Positions 27,401 through 39,105 of a stretch of 60,000 nt of DNA are shown here, piece by piece. The stretch is taken from the NCBI RefSeq assembly GCF_029227915.1, contig NC_079882.1:5086001-5146000 (forward strand), read 5' to 3'. The notes below the pieces were generated by a model. That model was not told the origin of the DNA. It worked only from the letters and a program-made list of their open reading frames with translations, and made no database searches. Numbering within the stretch: position 1 is the first letter of the stretch; each line of letters opens with the position of its first letter. Made by a program: the position numbers and the translations under genes. The DNA comes from Hydractinia symbiolongicarpus (lineage: Eukaryota > Cnidaria > Hydrozoa > Anthoathecata > Hydractiniidae).

Positions 27401-30400
27401 GTTAGGGGTTACGGTTAGGGGTTACGGTTAGGGGTTAGGGTTACGGTTAGGCCTTTTTAAAGCATTTCAAGGTCTTTTTAGTAACTTAAAAATTGTAGGG
27501 ACTACACCACTTGACTCTACTTAGGTGGCTTGTAGTACTTCAAGTTCTCCAGCAGACTCGGCTCGCCTTACTAGCCTATTAGATTTGCAGATTTGTTTCG
27601 ATAAACGCTAACAACAGAATTTTTTGCCACTTTAATATTTCTGGTATTTTTGATTTTAATGAAATAGATATCTAAAATTTGTTGGTAAAGAAAGTAAAGA
27701 TGAATACTTTTTGATTCACTTATATAAAATGTCTGTAAACTGTGAAGACTGTAAACGATTTAAAAATAACAGAATTTTGACTCACTGCTTTATCCATGCA
27801 TGAATCAATGTTAAATTAAAAATTGATAAATTATATTGGATAGCTAGACATGTGCGCTTATGTACATACATCCCTGACAGATGCCAAATTTCGAATCTTA
27901 CAATGCCTTAATTATGCTAATAAGCAGTACAGAAAATTAAGATGATCCAGCAGGTTAGAAAATGTGAAATATCTGTTACAGCCATGTAATCCATGCCAGT
28001 CTAACAGAACGACTCTTCTAAAGATGCATTAAGTATTATTTTGGAAGCACAACATTGAGAAAAAACGAGACTTTTTAGGACAAGATGTGTTAACTTTTGT
28101 CTCATGACTACACATGCTAAACCTAGACGTGTAATGTGTTTTAAGCCACTAACAACCAAAGCATATACAGGCTTATAACATGCTTTGTTGAAAATCGCTA
28201 TATCAATGTTTTAAGAGGAAAACAATGTTGAAGTACTCAATTTGTATGAAGACATCTCTTTCTCACTGAATGTAACATAAGTTTCCTAACAAGATTCCTT
28301 TTGTAGCAAAGAAAATCTTGCAGGGGAGTCCACAAGTGAAAAAACTTGAAAGGAGACAATTTTTCTTGTACCATCAGCAATTTAATACTTACTATACTCC
28401 TCTGTCTGTAGTATGTCTTTATGTAAGTTTTCTCCACAATAATGAGCTACCCTTTGACCTAAAGAATATTTACAAAAATAAAAAGCAAAACAAATCTATT
28501 AATACAGAAGTTGTGTCAGTCTGTGACCACCTAAATCAGGGTCTTGGGGGGCGCTGTGAGCCCCCAAATGGGACTGACAGCACCCCCCCCCCCTCCTGAT
28601 ACCCAGCACCCCCCCCTGATACCCAGAAGCTTTAGCTTATTTACTTATTTTAACACTCCAAAATGCAGCAGACAGGACCTTTACAAATGCATTTCTTACA
28701 TGTTATTTGAAAAAAAAAAAAACAATTACAAAATTCTTAAATGAAAGCCAAATAATGTTTTCAGAAGAATTAAGGCTAAAATTAGCTAGCTAGCAAAACT
28801 TCTTCTTTCTTTCAAATCCAGAAAATTATTTGCAGGCTTGTTTTTGTAAGTTATGAATATAATAGCTTTTGGCTAATATTGAGGCTATAAATTTTCGGAA
28901 ACTTAATTCAATAAAAAAGACATACATAATTCTTATATTTCAGTAATGCAAAACGGTATATATTACTAATAAAAACCTTTTATATTTAACCTATTTAAAA
29001 CATTTAATAACATAAATAAGTGAGCCTGAGAGAAAAATAAGCTAAAAAAACAACAACACAAAAATGCATATGTAAACAGGCTTTATTTGTATTATTAGAT
29101 CATAGTAACAATAACATAAACAACAATAGATAAATAAAATAAAAATGGCAAAATTATATCAAGATTTTGTACAGGTAAAGGCAGCTACTTGAAATTCGGA
29201 TTTTTAAGCAGCAATAGCTAAATAATAAGCTATTAACACAAAAAACTTAAAACACAACAACCTACGAAAGCAAAAGAATGAATACTGATTTAGCAGAACA
29301 TTCAATCAAAAAATATTTAGCCCTATTAGCCTACTAGCAAGAAAAACACTGCTTTTATTTTTCGGTAACCATTTTTGACTCAGACTTTAAAATTGTTGAA
29401 TCAAACTTGAAAATGCTTTTTAGCTGTTATGCGATAATTGCTATAAATAGTTGAAATTTTTAACAAAACAAAATCATTCAAGAACAGATATTGTTAACTA
29501 CATTATTACACCTTTTTGTGTCCATAGGGTTGTAATAAGTATATATGCTATAGTATAAGTCATTTTCGCCATGTTGGTAAAACCACAAACATTTTCCATG
29601 TCTATCAGCATGACAACTTCTTTAGTAAAAGTGTAAAAAACTTTTGTCATTTCACCCATTAAGCCATGCTATTTTCTTATTCGAATTGTATATATATATA
29701 ATTAGCACCATTTCAAGGAATTATTTCGATACAAGGCTAGAGATTTTGAACCAAAACTTCATCAAATCTTGTCAAAGTCTTCCTCCCAAAACTAGTGTTC
29801 TCTTTCTTGGCCTTGTGACATGTTAAAAAATCTGCCAGAAGCTTTGAATTTACAAAAGTAAACATACAAAGTTGTTGTCAACAAATTGTTATACATTACA
29901 CCTTTACCAGCTACAAAAAGTAAACAGCTGGCTAGCTATTCAATTTATTGCGTTGTTATAAAATGTCTTGATCCTTAAATAAAAAAGAAACCCAAGATAA
30001 CACAGCTCTTTTTAATTTGACACAAATCTTTTTCAAATTTGTTGATAGTGAAACTATAAACAGTTTCATGTTCACACTTGCTAGCACAGCAATAGAAAGG
30101 AATTGTGTATCCTACTCTAAGATTAATGAATTAAAAGTAAACAGATGTACCTGCAAGCGTAGTCATTGAGTTTAATGCTATGATCTTTGTTAAGTCAAAG
30201 CCTGCTATTCTGTCAAACAGCTTTTTTGCAATCACAGGTGACACAGAGAATAAATGTTTTTTGGTAATGTTTCTTCTTAGCAACATTGCTCAACTTCATT
30301 CCGCAATCAGATATTTTAAAACTTCAATTACTTGCTGCAAGTCAATACAAAGCAATTCCTTAGCCTTCTTTTAGTAGACATTTTGTATTTGAAGCAAGCT

Positions 30401-33400
30401 TAGGAATTGCAGCTTGCCGAAGGTGGCCAAACCTATCAAACAGACCGGCTACCGCCCCATCCACCAATATCAATTTTTCTTTTACCATAAATTTCAACGA
30501 CTTCAGCGAGATTTTCTTGAGTTCATAAATTATTTTGTTTTAAGAGAGTCCAAAAGTCCATACTGCAGCGAGATTCTTCTTAACAACATAAATTCTTTTG
30601 TTTTCTAGAGAGTTTCAAAGTCCACACTTCGGCAGCCGCCAAAGTCGACTGTTTTTACGGCAGAAAACAAAGAAATCGAGAGAAACAAAATCAGCGAAAT
30701 GGGGCAAAATATAGTACGACTAGCGTGAAAACCATATTACTTGGGCAAAGCACATTGAAGCAGAGTCGAGTCACAGCAAACACTCCTAAGTGGAGATAAA
30801 ATTATTAATCCGGATCCTGTGCAAAAAGAACCTTATTAAACACTTATAATAAAAATTATGCATTGCTTTAAATCAATTACTACTTTTGGATACACATAAT
30901 TTTCTCATTGGAGAAATTTCTCCTTAGGCGAGTGCCGAAGTATCCGAAGTCTAAATCCGCCCCTGCAATGCATTTAGACTGACGTCAATGTGTTTAATAA
31001 GATTGGTGAAGACATTGCATTACAGTTATAACTTTGAGGCCAAACAACTTGGAAACAAGGTTGTGACGTCAGTCATTTTTTACCGAAGGGGTAACTAGGG
31101 ACCACCTAGGACCAATTTGGGTAAGTTTCCCAAACCTGGATCCTCGAATCCGTATTGGAAAAGATGGGTTGATGACGTCATCAAAAAACCTTTAAACCTA
31201 ACATCTCTGCAAAGGTTTGTCAAAAGTATATGATCCTATACATTTTTTTGATCAGGGTATACAAATTTTTTAAAAAAATTTGCACTTTGCAGAGAGGTTG
31301 CAGACGTCAGCAAAATTTATAAAACCTTTTATCTTATTAACCGTTCATCAAAAGCACCTTATCATATACATTTTCTTAATCAGCGCTTTAAGCTCAACAC
31401 AATAAAGGTGACGTGAAAACAAGTTTCTAAATCTATTTTTTTGGATGGGTTGCTGACGTCATTAAAATCCAAACATTTTTTTATTGCTATCCTGCCCAAG
31501 TGTATTTTCCACAGGCTTTATTGACTAGTAGATATCAATAAACATATCAAGTAACAACGGTTCTAGTTCCGGACCATTTTAAAACAAGTAAGACACTGAG
31601 TTGTGAAACTTCAAAATTTCATTTTTTTCTTCTAATATAGTTTAACTTCAAATAAGTAAAGAATAAAGTTCACCATCGTGTTTTTTGTTGATATAAACTG
31701 GCAAACAAAAAGATGATGTCTTAGAAGTAGTAAATCTTAGGAGAAAAAGGTTTAAAAATTATTTCAGGTAGGTTTCTGTACAATTTTTTATATACCTTGC
31801 ATGCTTGTTGATGATAATGTATGGAAATATAAATCTTTTTGCATCCTCATAATAGTTTTTCTTGAAATTATTTATCCATAATTTCTTGAGAAATGTTTTT
31901 ACTCAGGATTTCAGGTGCAGGTATTAAAAAAAATGTGTAAACAATACACCTAACTGCCATAGAGACTTTAAAGAAGAATCAAATTTAGAAGGTAGATTAT
32001 ATGAATATTTTATATAATTTATCTCCTAAATTTGCCATACCTTTGATTTAAACGTTTAAAAATCTATTCTTAGCAGAGATTGGAGGAGTTTTGAGAAGGC
32101 GTGGCAACACTGTTTTAGCATTAAAAAAACTTGTCTGTTTCATAATAATCATAGTACAAAAATTAAATTACCACCATGGCCATCAAAAACAGCAAAAAAT
32201 GCAGCATCTTTATCTTCCTTCAAGGATAAAATTTGTGTATGAGCATCCTCCATGTCTGACAGCATCAGTTAAGGAAAAGTAAATCAGGCAAAATAAAATA
32301 GTCTTAGAAGTGATTAGTTACTTCAGGCAATTTTACAAGGCACAATGTCCTACAAAATGGATTCCTTAAACCTATAAAATAATGCAGCAACATTCAGTTT
32401 GTTCTTAATCTGTTTGTATTTTTCAAAATCGCATTTAGTTATATTAACATGGTTTACTGAAGGTGAAGAATGGCAGTCATCCTTTTTAAACATTATTGAT
32501 ATACATTTTACTACCTTGGACATATCCCCTTGATGATAAGATTAAAATAAATTGGGTAAATAATAGGTAAATTTTCTGCTAATTGCTACATTTTAACACA
32601 TTATGACTGGGGGATGGCTGATTTCTCTCCTTTCTCTATTATAACGTTTGATAGCCTTTTACAAAAGAAATAAAACTTCGCACACTTTGTATCATAAAAG
32701 GAACAAAATGCCACCAATAAAACTTTCTCTTGATGTAATCCACAGCTTGGAATTTATCCAAAAACCATTATCTGCTTGAAATCCAATTACTTAAGTTCTA
32801 ATATTTTAACATTCTGTCTGAAGTTTCTGACAGCCAATGTCACGCAGAACCTAAAGTCCTGTTTGCTACCATTTTAAAAATAAAATGAAAATAAGGGGGT
32901 TTGTAACGTTATAATATCTTCCCACAAATGGAAAATATGCTGTTTCATAACAAAAACAACATATTCATTTTAATTTTCTTTAAAATCAAAATAAATATTG
33001 CTTTGTTAACAAGTGTTTTCTAAAAATACAGCAAAATTACACTTGGCAAATGCGCACTCAATTAGGGTTAAATTTGCCTAAAAACATCTATTTTTTTAAA
33101 TTTCTGTATCAAATAAATGTAAAGCTGGTGAAAACACATTTAATAACAATTGAATATAGAAATACTATCTTTTGGTTTACCAAAGCAGGCAAATCATGAA
33201 ATAACAAGAAATCTTAACCTTGACAAATGCACTTCGAATTTCTAGCATTTCAAATTATTCCTGATTACATAGGTTAATTACACAATTACATCCAAAGGTT
33301 TAAGATCAAAACGTTATAAACTTGTGTCTTGTCTCAACAATTTTCTTTGTAGAATGACTTCAAATTTGCATGTTGTTACTTTTGGACATAGAAAAAAAGA

Positions 33401-36400
33401 TTAACCAGCGATTCAGGAAGAGGGGGTAAACTATGAGTAAGTTTAGATTGCGAATTCTTGTTTTTTTTCTTTTATAATAACAACGAACAACATTTCAGGA
33501 CTGCTGGACAAGATAAGTATTATTTCTATTTTTGTTTAGCTGGCAGATTAAACATGGTCTGTCTTACTCTAGAAGAATTTTTTTTTAATAGAACACGTGC
33601 AATATAATTATTTTGACATCTTGCATAATTTCTATTTCGAATGTTTTTTGGCCAATCAAATCCGGACCACATCAAGGATTTTTTTCGATCAAAAAATGCT
33701 TTAAAAAAATGTTTTGATTTATGAGAATATTCCCACATCAAATAATTGATATCACATTAAACAAAAAACTGGAAATTGGCGTAACTATGTTTTTCAACTT
33801 TGTACCAATAATGTTGTGTTCAGAATTTTTAGTTCTAATGATAACCCTAATAAAGTTCCTATATTTTCCCAATTTCAGCAGTTAACCCACAATGGATATG
33901 ATAATAAAAATATTGAAAGTACTTTGACTACCTTGTTTGTTTTTTATTATTCTAAATTTGACGATTTTGGTCTAAAATCGTCAAATCAACTGCTCACCAA
34001 ATTTAATTTTTTTCATCTATCGTCAAATTAAATGCTCGCCAAATTTTTTTTTATTTTTCGCCAAATTCAATGCATAAAAATTCAACTCTCTTACAGACAA
34101 AAAATGTAACAAAAAAGCTGTTTTTGTTATGATATAAAGCATGTTCTTGTTTAAAAAATCGTTTTTTTTTATCTTTTCTGTCCTCAAGCTTTTAAGATAA
34201 AATTTGTAAGCAACATAAGAAATGAAAGAAAATCTTTCCATGGATAATTAAATACACATCAAATTTAAGTTAAAATTACCCTCGCTAAATTAAATGCATG
34301 CCAAATTTAAGATATTTGCCATCACCCAATTAAATGGTTGCAAAAAAATCAATTTGGCCCATCGCCAAATAAAATGCTCACCAAAATATGTACGAATAAG
34401 ATGCTTGGAATAAATAATGATACCTGTGGGTGAAACAATGAAATGATTGTACTCATGCTATTTTCCACTTTAAAGCTTTATCTCCCACAAAAAAAACAAA
34501 AAACAAGTTAAGCACATATAAAAGACCTTTAAAGTCGTCTACAAATCTTTTTATATTTCGGAAAATGTTTTAATGGTAATAGGTCTAGAAAGGTTTGCTA
34601 ATTATCTGAAAATATAATATTATTAACTAAAGCTCTAAAACATGTAAATAATTTGCATAAAAATTAGCATAAAATTTTCAAAACACTGCACATTCCAGAG
34701 ACGAGCAAACAAGTTTCATTTTGGCAAAAAAAATTGTTAATCAATTCACCTTTATAATATCTATGCATTGATAAAGTTTGAATGCACATCCCTTAACAGG
34801 TCTAAAACTACTAATGACAGAAAATGTTAAAATTTGCTATTACTTAAATATGACATTAAAATTTATGCAGCATAATTGAATATGAAATTCTTTAAATGTG
34901 AATATCTTGAGAACGAAAAGAGCTTTTTAAAAAAATTATGTTAATGTTAACCAACTTTTAAGGCTCTATAACATAAGTACAACATCATTTTATACCTTGG
35001 GTTCCCTTTAACTACTTTTAGGACAAAATTTTATTAAACATATGAAATTCCATGTGGCAAAATATGTACATTTTTGGCCAATAATATACCGTAGATAATT
35101 TTTGCATTTACAATTTTTTAAGGTGTAGAACATCTAGTTACAAGGGTGTCAATATTTATTATTTATTATTTTCTAGCAAACCTTTTGGTAAGTGCTATCT
35201 AAAGTTAAATTTTCTTTGTGAAATGTGATATTTTATGCTTTGCCTACCCTATAATTTTAATAATAACTTTTTCTAAATTTGGTTTGATATTAACACTTTA
35301 TGCTTTGCCGTATAGCTACGTTTTTGAAAAACAGTATGTTAGTTTTTTTGATTAAATTTCAGGAGCGTCTTTTCGCTGGTGGAAGGTATGATTAGTTGTT
35401 GGCGAAATTGACCATTTGTTTTGTTTAAAATTTGGAACCTTGACCAGTGGTTATTTTAAGCGCTGCTGTTGATTGTCCATAATTTCATTACCCCCGTTAT
35501 AAGAAAAATCTTTTTGTGTTTTTAAAATGACTAAAGAACAACTTCAGATCAAAAAAACCTGTTTTAACAAGCATGTGCACAGGAAACACACAATAGCCCT
35601 TACTAATAGTTCAAAACTACTTTCTATTAGAACTTCCCTGCTTTACACAAGGCCAACTATTGTAAAAGAATAAAAAAAATTGGGGGGGGGGGGGGGGCTC
35701 CAAGCATGCTTTTAGTGTTTACCAATGTTTTAATTGCAGGGGGAGAGGGTGGTAATAAACATCATAAATTAAAAATTAACACATTCAGCTAGTTTATAAT
35801 AGCAGAGTATTAAAGGCTATTAAAATTTATGAACAGCAAGTAACAGTGTATGGAAGGTAATTCTCAAAACTATATTTTATCATTACTATTAAATGATTTT
35901 TAAATACGAAAAATAAAGTTTATTTTTGTATTCTATTTATTAAAATCAGTAAATTTAAACTTAACTTAAACAAACTTAATTTTTCGTGAGAGGTAAGTTT
36001 TAAATACAATACTCACTTGGAGTTTGATGTCATACATGATTAGTGGAACTTATAAGTTCAATATTATTTTTTTAGAATCAATGAAGATTTTTCGAAAAAT
36101 GTACAACTTTCTAGACAACTTTCCCAGCTCTTTCATGTAAAATTAAACAGTCTTTTCACAGGAGGTAGGCTGTGAAATTTTTTTCCGTATATTGGAACAG
36201 AAGGAACAATAAAGCTTCTGGGCATGCATTGTTTGCACCACATTATGTTATTAGAAAAAGTGTTTTACGTTTTATCCAAAGAAAAACAAAAATTCTTAAA
36301 ATTCGTTTGCTCAAACATCTTATGTAGATGTATATTTATCTAGTAGTGACTTTTTGATATAAGTCAGTTGATAACATCATATTGTATCACATTGCTTGTT

Positions 36401-36514
36401 AGAAAAGATACTGATTCTCCATCCTTGCATTGACGTTGCTGCAGATCGATATTGGGAATTGGATGATCCAGATGTCTTTTTTTCTGTGACTGGTTCTGAC
36501 AAGTGCTGCCCCAT
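15417..36514 (-). CDS. PP2C-family (PPM) metal-dependent Ser/Thr protein phosphatase, 11 coding exons
   Basis: Exons in order: 36514-36412, 32255-32172, 28458-28393, 24083-24018, 23444-23371, 22714-22630, 22307-22251, 22127-22044, 20843-20778, 20550-20471, 15671-15417 (TAG). All junctions are GT-AG with matching phases and give 339 aa. Motifs in order: MGQHLS start (N-myristoylation consensus), WRINMEDAH (32-40), DGHGG (59-63), SGAAAV, CGDSRAV (134-140), DHKP (153-156), NGNLALSRAMGD (178-189), ACDGIWDV (226-233), CDNMT (276-280). Asp59, Asp228 and Asp277 are the expected metal ligands, so the enzyme should be active. It dephosphorylates Ser/Thr residues using Mn/Mg. Sequence is closest to the yeast PTC2/3 and nematode ppm-2 type rather than to vertebrate PPM1G. 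The acidic/lysine-rich tail (about 281-339) is variable in the family. An AG just before the 5' UTR (TAACATCTAG) suggests a non-coding upstream exon. Confidence 0.93.
18597..18645. repeat. Three-copy short tandem repeat
   Basis: Three copies of a unit close to TTTAACATATTTTTG / TTTGACATATTTTTG, about 17 bp each. It produces a KQKYV-type repeat in a minus-strand ORF, which is therefore not a real protein signature. Confidence 0.75.
19038..19091. repeat. Two-copy 27-bp tandem repeat
   Basis: The word ATGGCGCAGATGTAGTGTTA recurs 27 bases on as ATGGCGGAGCTGTAGTGTTA. It lies within the last intron of the phosphatase gene. Confidence 0.7.
21192..21461. repeat. Recent tandem duplication, 139-bp unit, two copies
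   Basis: The unit starting AATACGACGCAAACATTTTA at 21192 is repeated at 21331 almost without change. The second copy lacks about 8 bases (TTAACCAT) near its end. It sits inside the intron between phosphatase exons 8 and 9. Confidence 0.9.
26480..26905. repeat. Tandem duplication, about 228-bp period, two diverged copies
   Basis: The stretch from about 26480 recurs 228 bases later from about 26706. For example, ACACAAATTGCCAATATCAA occurs at 26521 and at 26749. Copies differ by several substitutions and small indels. ACACACTGATTTTCACACAT words lie at the junctions. Intronic, between phosphatase exons 3 and 4. Confidence 0.85.
27276..27495. repeat. Palindromic element with 50-bp arms enclosing telomere-type (TTAGGG) repeats
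   Basis: The left arm (27276-27325) and right arm (27446-27495) are reverse complements apart from one extra A/T. The left arm begins CAATTTTTAAGTTACTAAAA and the right arm ends TTTTAGTAACTTAAAAATTG. Immediately inside the left arm are CCCTAA units. The centre to the right arm holds about 15 GGTTAG-type units in GGGTTAGG, GGGGTTAGG and GGTTACGG variants. So the telomeric repeats themselves extend the inverted repeat. No ORF. It lies in the intron between phosphatase exons 3 and 4. Confidence 0.9.
28580..28612. repeat. Poly-C tracts
   Basis: Two runs of C (about 13 and 8) separated by CTCCTGATACCCAGCA. They lie about 120 bases upstream (in gene orientation) of phosphatase exon 3, so on the transcribed strand they read as G runs. 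Confidence 0.8.
31167..31465. repeat. Diverged tandem repeat, about 130-150 bp units, each with a CRE-like TGACGTCA/GACGTCA core
   Basis: Units starting near 31167, 31297 and 31446 each begin with a GGTTG(A/C)(T/A)GACGTCA word. The first two then share an AAAACCTTT..CATCAAAAG..ATCATATACATTTT pattern. Related GACGTCA words also lie near 30980 and 31067. In the intron between phosphatase exons 2 and 3. Confidence 0.6.
33958..34390. repeat. Field of short repeats based on TCGCCAAATTAAATGCTC
   Basis: Variants of CGTCAAATTAAATGCTCGCC, CGCTAAATTAAATGCATGCC and CGCCAAATAAAATGCTCACC recur at about 33980, 34022, 34055, 34280, 34325 and 34362. Spacing is irregular. No ORF of note. Confidence 0.6.
35682..35697 (+). 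repeat. Run of 16 G
   Basis: An uninterrupted G run in otherwise AT-rich intron DNA. It can form G-quadruplex structure and is also a place where the assembly may be inaccurate. Confidence 0.9.
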
Positions 36515-39105
36515 TTGTGATAATTATATCTAGATGTTACACAAAGGTTTTTTATCAAACAACTGACCACTTTAAAAAAACAATGAAAAGAATACAAAAT
36601 ATTTAATAAACATTACTTGTTGTTTTGCATAATTCTGCAAAGGTTAATAATAAAATAATGATTCTAAAAATTTAAAAAAAATGTTGTAACTGCATCATTT
36701 TAGTCAAATCGTAGTCCAATATCAACTTAACAAGATAATTGTAGTAGAATTTTATACACATTGGGCATAGCCTTATAAAAAAGGTTGTCATCTGTCTTTT
36801 TGACATTTAGTGTAGAAACATTTGTGGAAAGAAACTTTTGATACTTTTACAATTTTTACAAAACTCATATATTGGCCTTATCATAAATTAACATTTACAT
36901 GTCAATTTAGAGAAAAATTATAAAGTCAAAACATTTTTTTAAAGTTTTCAGTTTCAATATTGTCAAATAGTTCAATTAATATTATTAACTTCTTATGAGT
37001 AAAGTTGCATGTACAAAGAAAAAAAATAAAATTAGAGTAGAATAGAACAGGTAGATCGAAAGTGTTTTTAACAGAAAGTCAGTGTTCTTATTTTTAGTGC
37101 AGTTAGCGTTAAAAAATAAGAAACAGAATTTTACTAAAAGACTCATGTTTGAAACAAAGATATTTTGTGTGAAAACAACTTTAATAAGTATACTGCATTT
37201 ATTCACAAAAACTGGTTAAGAACCTCTGAAACAATAATTAAATTTTGAATAATTTCTTACAGCATGCTATAAAAATAAACTTATTTCATTTTGCAACATT
37301 ATTCGGCTATCGAAGACAAGAAAGTTAAAGCTGAGAGAGTCGCTAGTTCAGATGCTCAGCTCTTGTGTTTGGGGGTTTACAAGTTGAAACGTCCCCCACT
37401 TGTCTCCAACATAAAAATAATAACGCAGGAAAAAGTAAAACTCATTACAGAGAGCTGAAATTTTTGCAAACCAACTTTGGTTTTCTAATTCGAACCCTGT
37501 CTATATACTATATAAATGGTAGTGAAGTTCGTAATAAATAATATCAAGAAAAAACAATTTTGTTATACAACAACAGCACACGCCCTCACCGCTAGATAAT
37601 TTGCTTTTAAACTGAATTTTTTAAAACCTCTTTTGTAATCTTTTTTTTTTTTATTGAATAAAACTTGTTTTAATAGCATTTAATAAAATTGGAGGAGAGA
37701 AAAACCTACTAATTTTTGGTTTTAGTATTTGTGGCATATAAATTTTTTTAAAAACATAATCAAAAAAGAAAAAAAAAAGAAAAGAAAAATATGCAAATTT
37801 GGGCCGTTTATTTGTTTTGGGTACATAATGAAACTAAAGAACTAATGATCATATCACGGAAAACAGCACACTAATTAAAGCATTTTAGATACATTCATAT
37901 ATATATATATATATGTATGAATAAAATTAAATCATTTTGCTGATTATCAACATACAAACATGGAAAATACTTCAACCAAATGTTTTGCATGCACAAACTA
38001 ACTTGCTCAAGAAATGTCTACAAATTCTGTTCCAATTTGGCTCTAAATAAACCTTTTTCTAAATTATTTGAATTCAGCTATTATGAGACATATATTTATC
38101 CAGCTATAACTTAGCATAGAAATGAGCTCAATTTATCTTTACTTCAATTAGGCTGGAAAAACACAGCTTACAAAAAATCAAAATGAAATCATAGAACCCC
38201 ACAGAAAGAGAAAAATGACCGTAGATTGTTTAAAAACTATCAAAACGTGATCTAACAAAACCACAACATTATCATAATTCACTTAAGACCATCAAACAGG
38301 ATCATAAGAGCAAACATTGGCATACTGTAGGTCATTTAACCACAAAAACAGAATCATAAAAAAGTTGTTGTGGATTATTGACATACCATTAAAGCAGGAT
38401 TTAAAGCAAAATTTGGAAAACGTAATATTGTCCTAATTTGTTTAGAAACCATCAAAACCTGGACAACCCTATACAGTAGATTGTTTAAAAAACAACAGGA
38501 TTATACAAAACCGCAACATCACCATGAATTGCTCAAAAACCATCAAAATACATTCGTCAAAAACATTGCCAGCCCTCTGCATCCATGACAACATTAAACT
38601 TTTGCTGTTGTGGACGCTGTAGAGATTGGCCATTATGACAATGGCAAAATTTTGCAACAGTTGTTTAAGACAGCACAAGAATATAAGTACTTCTCTCCAA
38701 CTTACCAATCTATTTCTACATAATTTTTTAAAACTAGTTGTTAGCCCATGATAAAAACACAGAAATTGTCAGTCCAAGCAAAGCCCATAAAACTATATTG
38801 AATTTTTTATTTTGCACCTTCAAGATTTACAGGTTTGGATTTAGAGAAAATTACAACATTGACAGTATTGATGAGAATTTTGGTCTGCTCATTAATATTA
38901 TTAACATAAAATCCATTTGGAATAAATGATATACTAGATTCTAGTGACTTGAACTTTGGCTCCCAGCAATTTTGAATACAAGATTTTTTACAAGTGATCT
39001 ATTTTTCTGAATCATTACAATGAAAAAATATCAGTAGCAATAAAGCCTCAACCACTGCAAAAAAATTATATATATATATACATATACTGTACCGGAATCA
39101 GGACA
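36515..39105. other. Region upstream of the phosphatase start; no gene recognised
   Basis: It should contain the phosphatase promoter and any 5' non-coding exon, but I cannot place either. An (AT)n run lies at 37897-37914. A loosely repeated 'gtttaaaaa..atcaaaa..cacaacat' pattern at 38215-38300 recurs at about 38470-38555, which suggests an old diverged duplication. Confidence 0.4.

Larger units (their letters stand above)
32256..36411 (-). other. First coding-side intron of the phosphatase gene (4.2 kb)
   Basis: Donor GTATCT after exon 1 and acceptor GATGCTGTCAG before exon 2. It contains the CGCCAAATTAAATGC-type repeat field at 33958-34390 and a 16-base G run at 35682-35697. No nested gene recognised. 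Confidence 0.6.

Noticed and set aside
28544-28744. Pro-rich ORF
   Set aside because: It is a product of the poly-C tract.
30151-30201. Candidate phosphatase exon 3 (phases fit, donor GTACAT)
   Set aside because: The translation (GFDLTKIIALNSMTT) does not fit the PP2C helix after DGHGG. The segment at 28393-28458 fits both phases and the family pattern far better.
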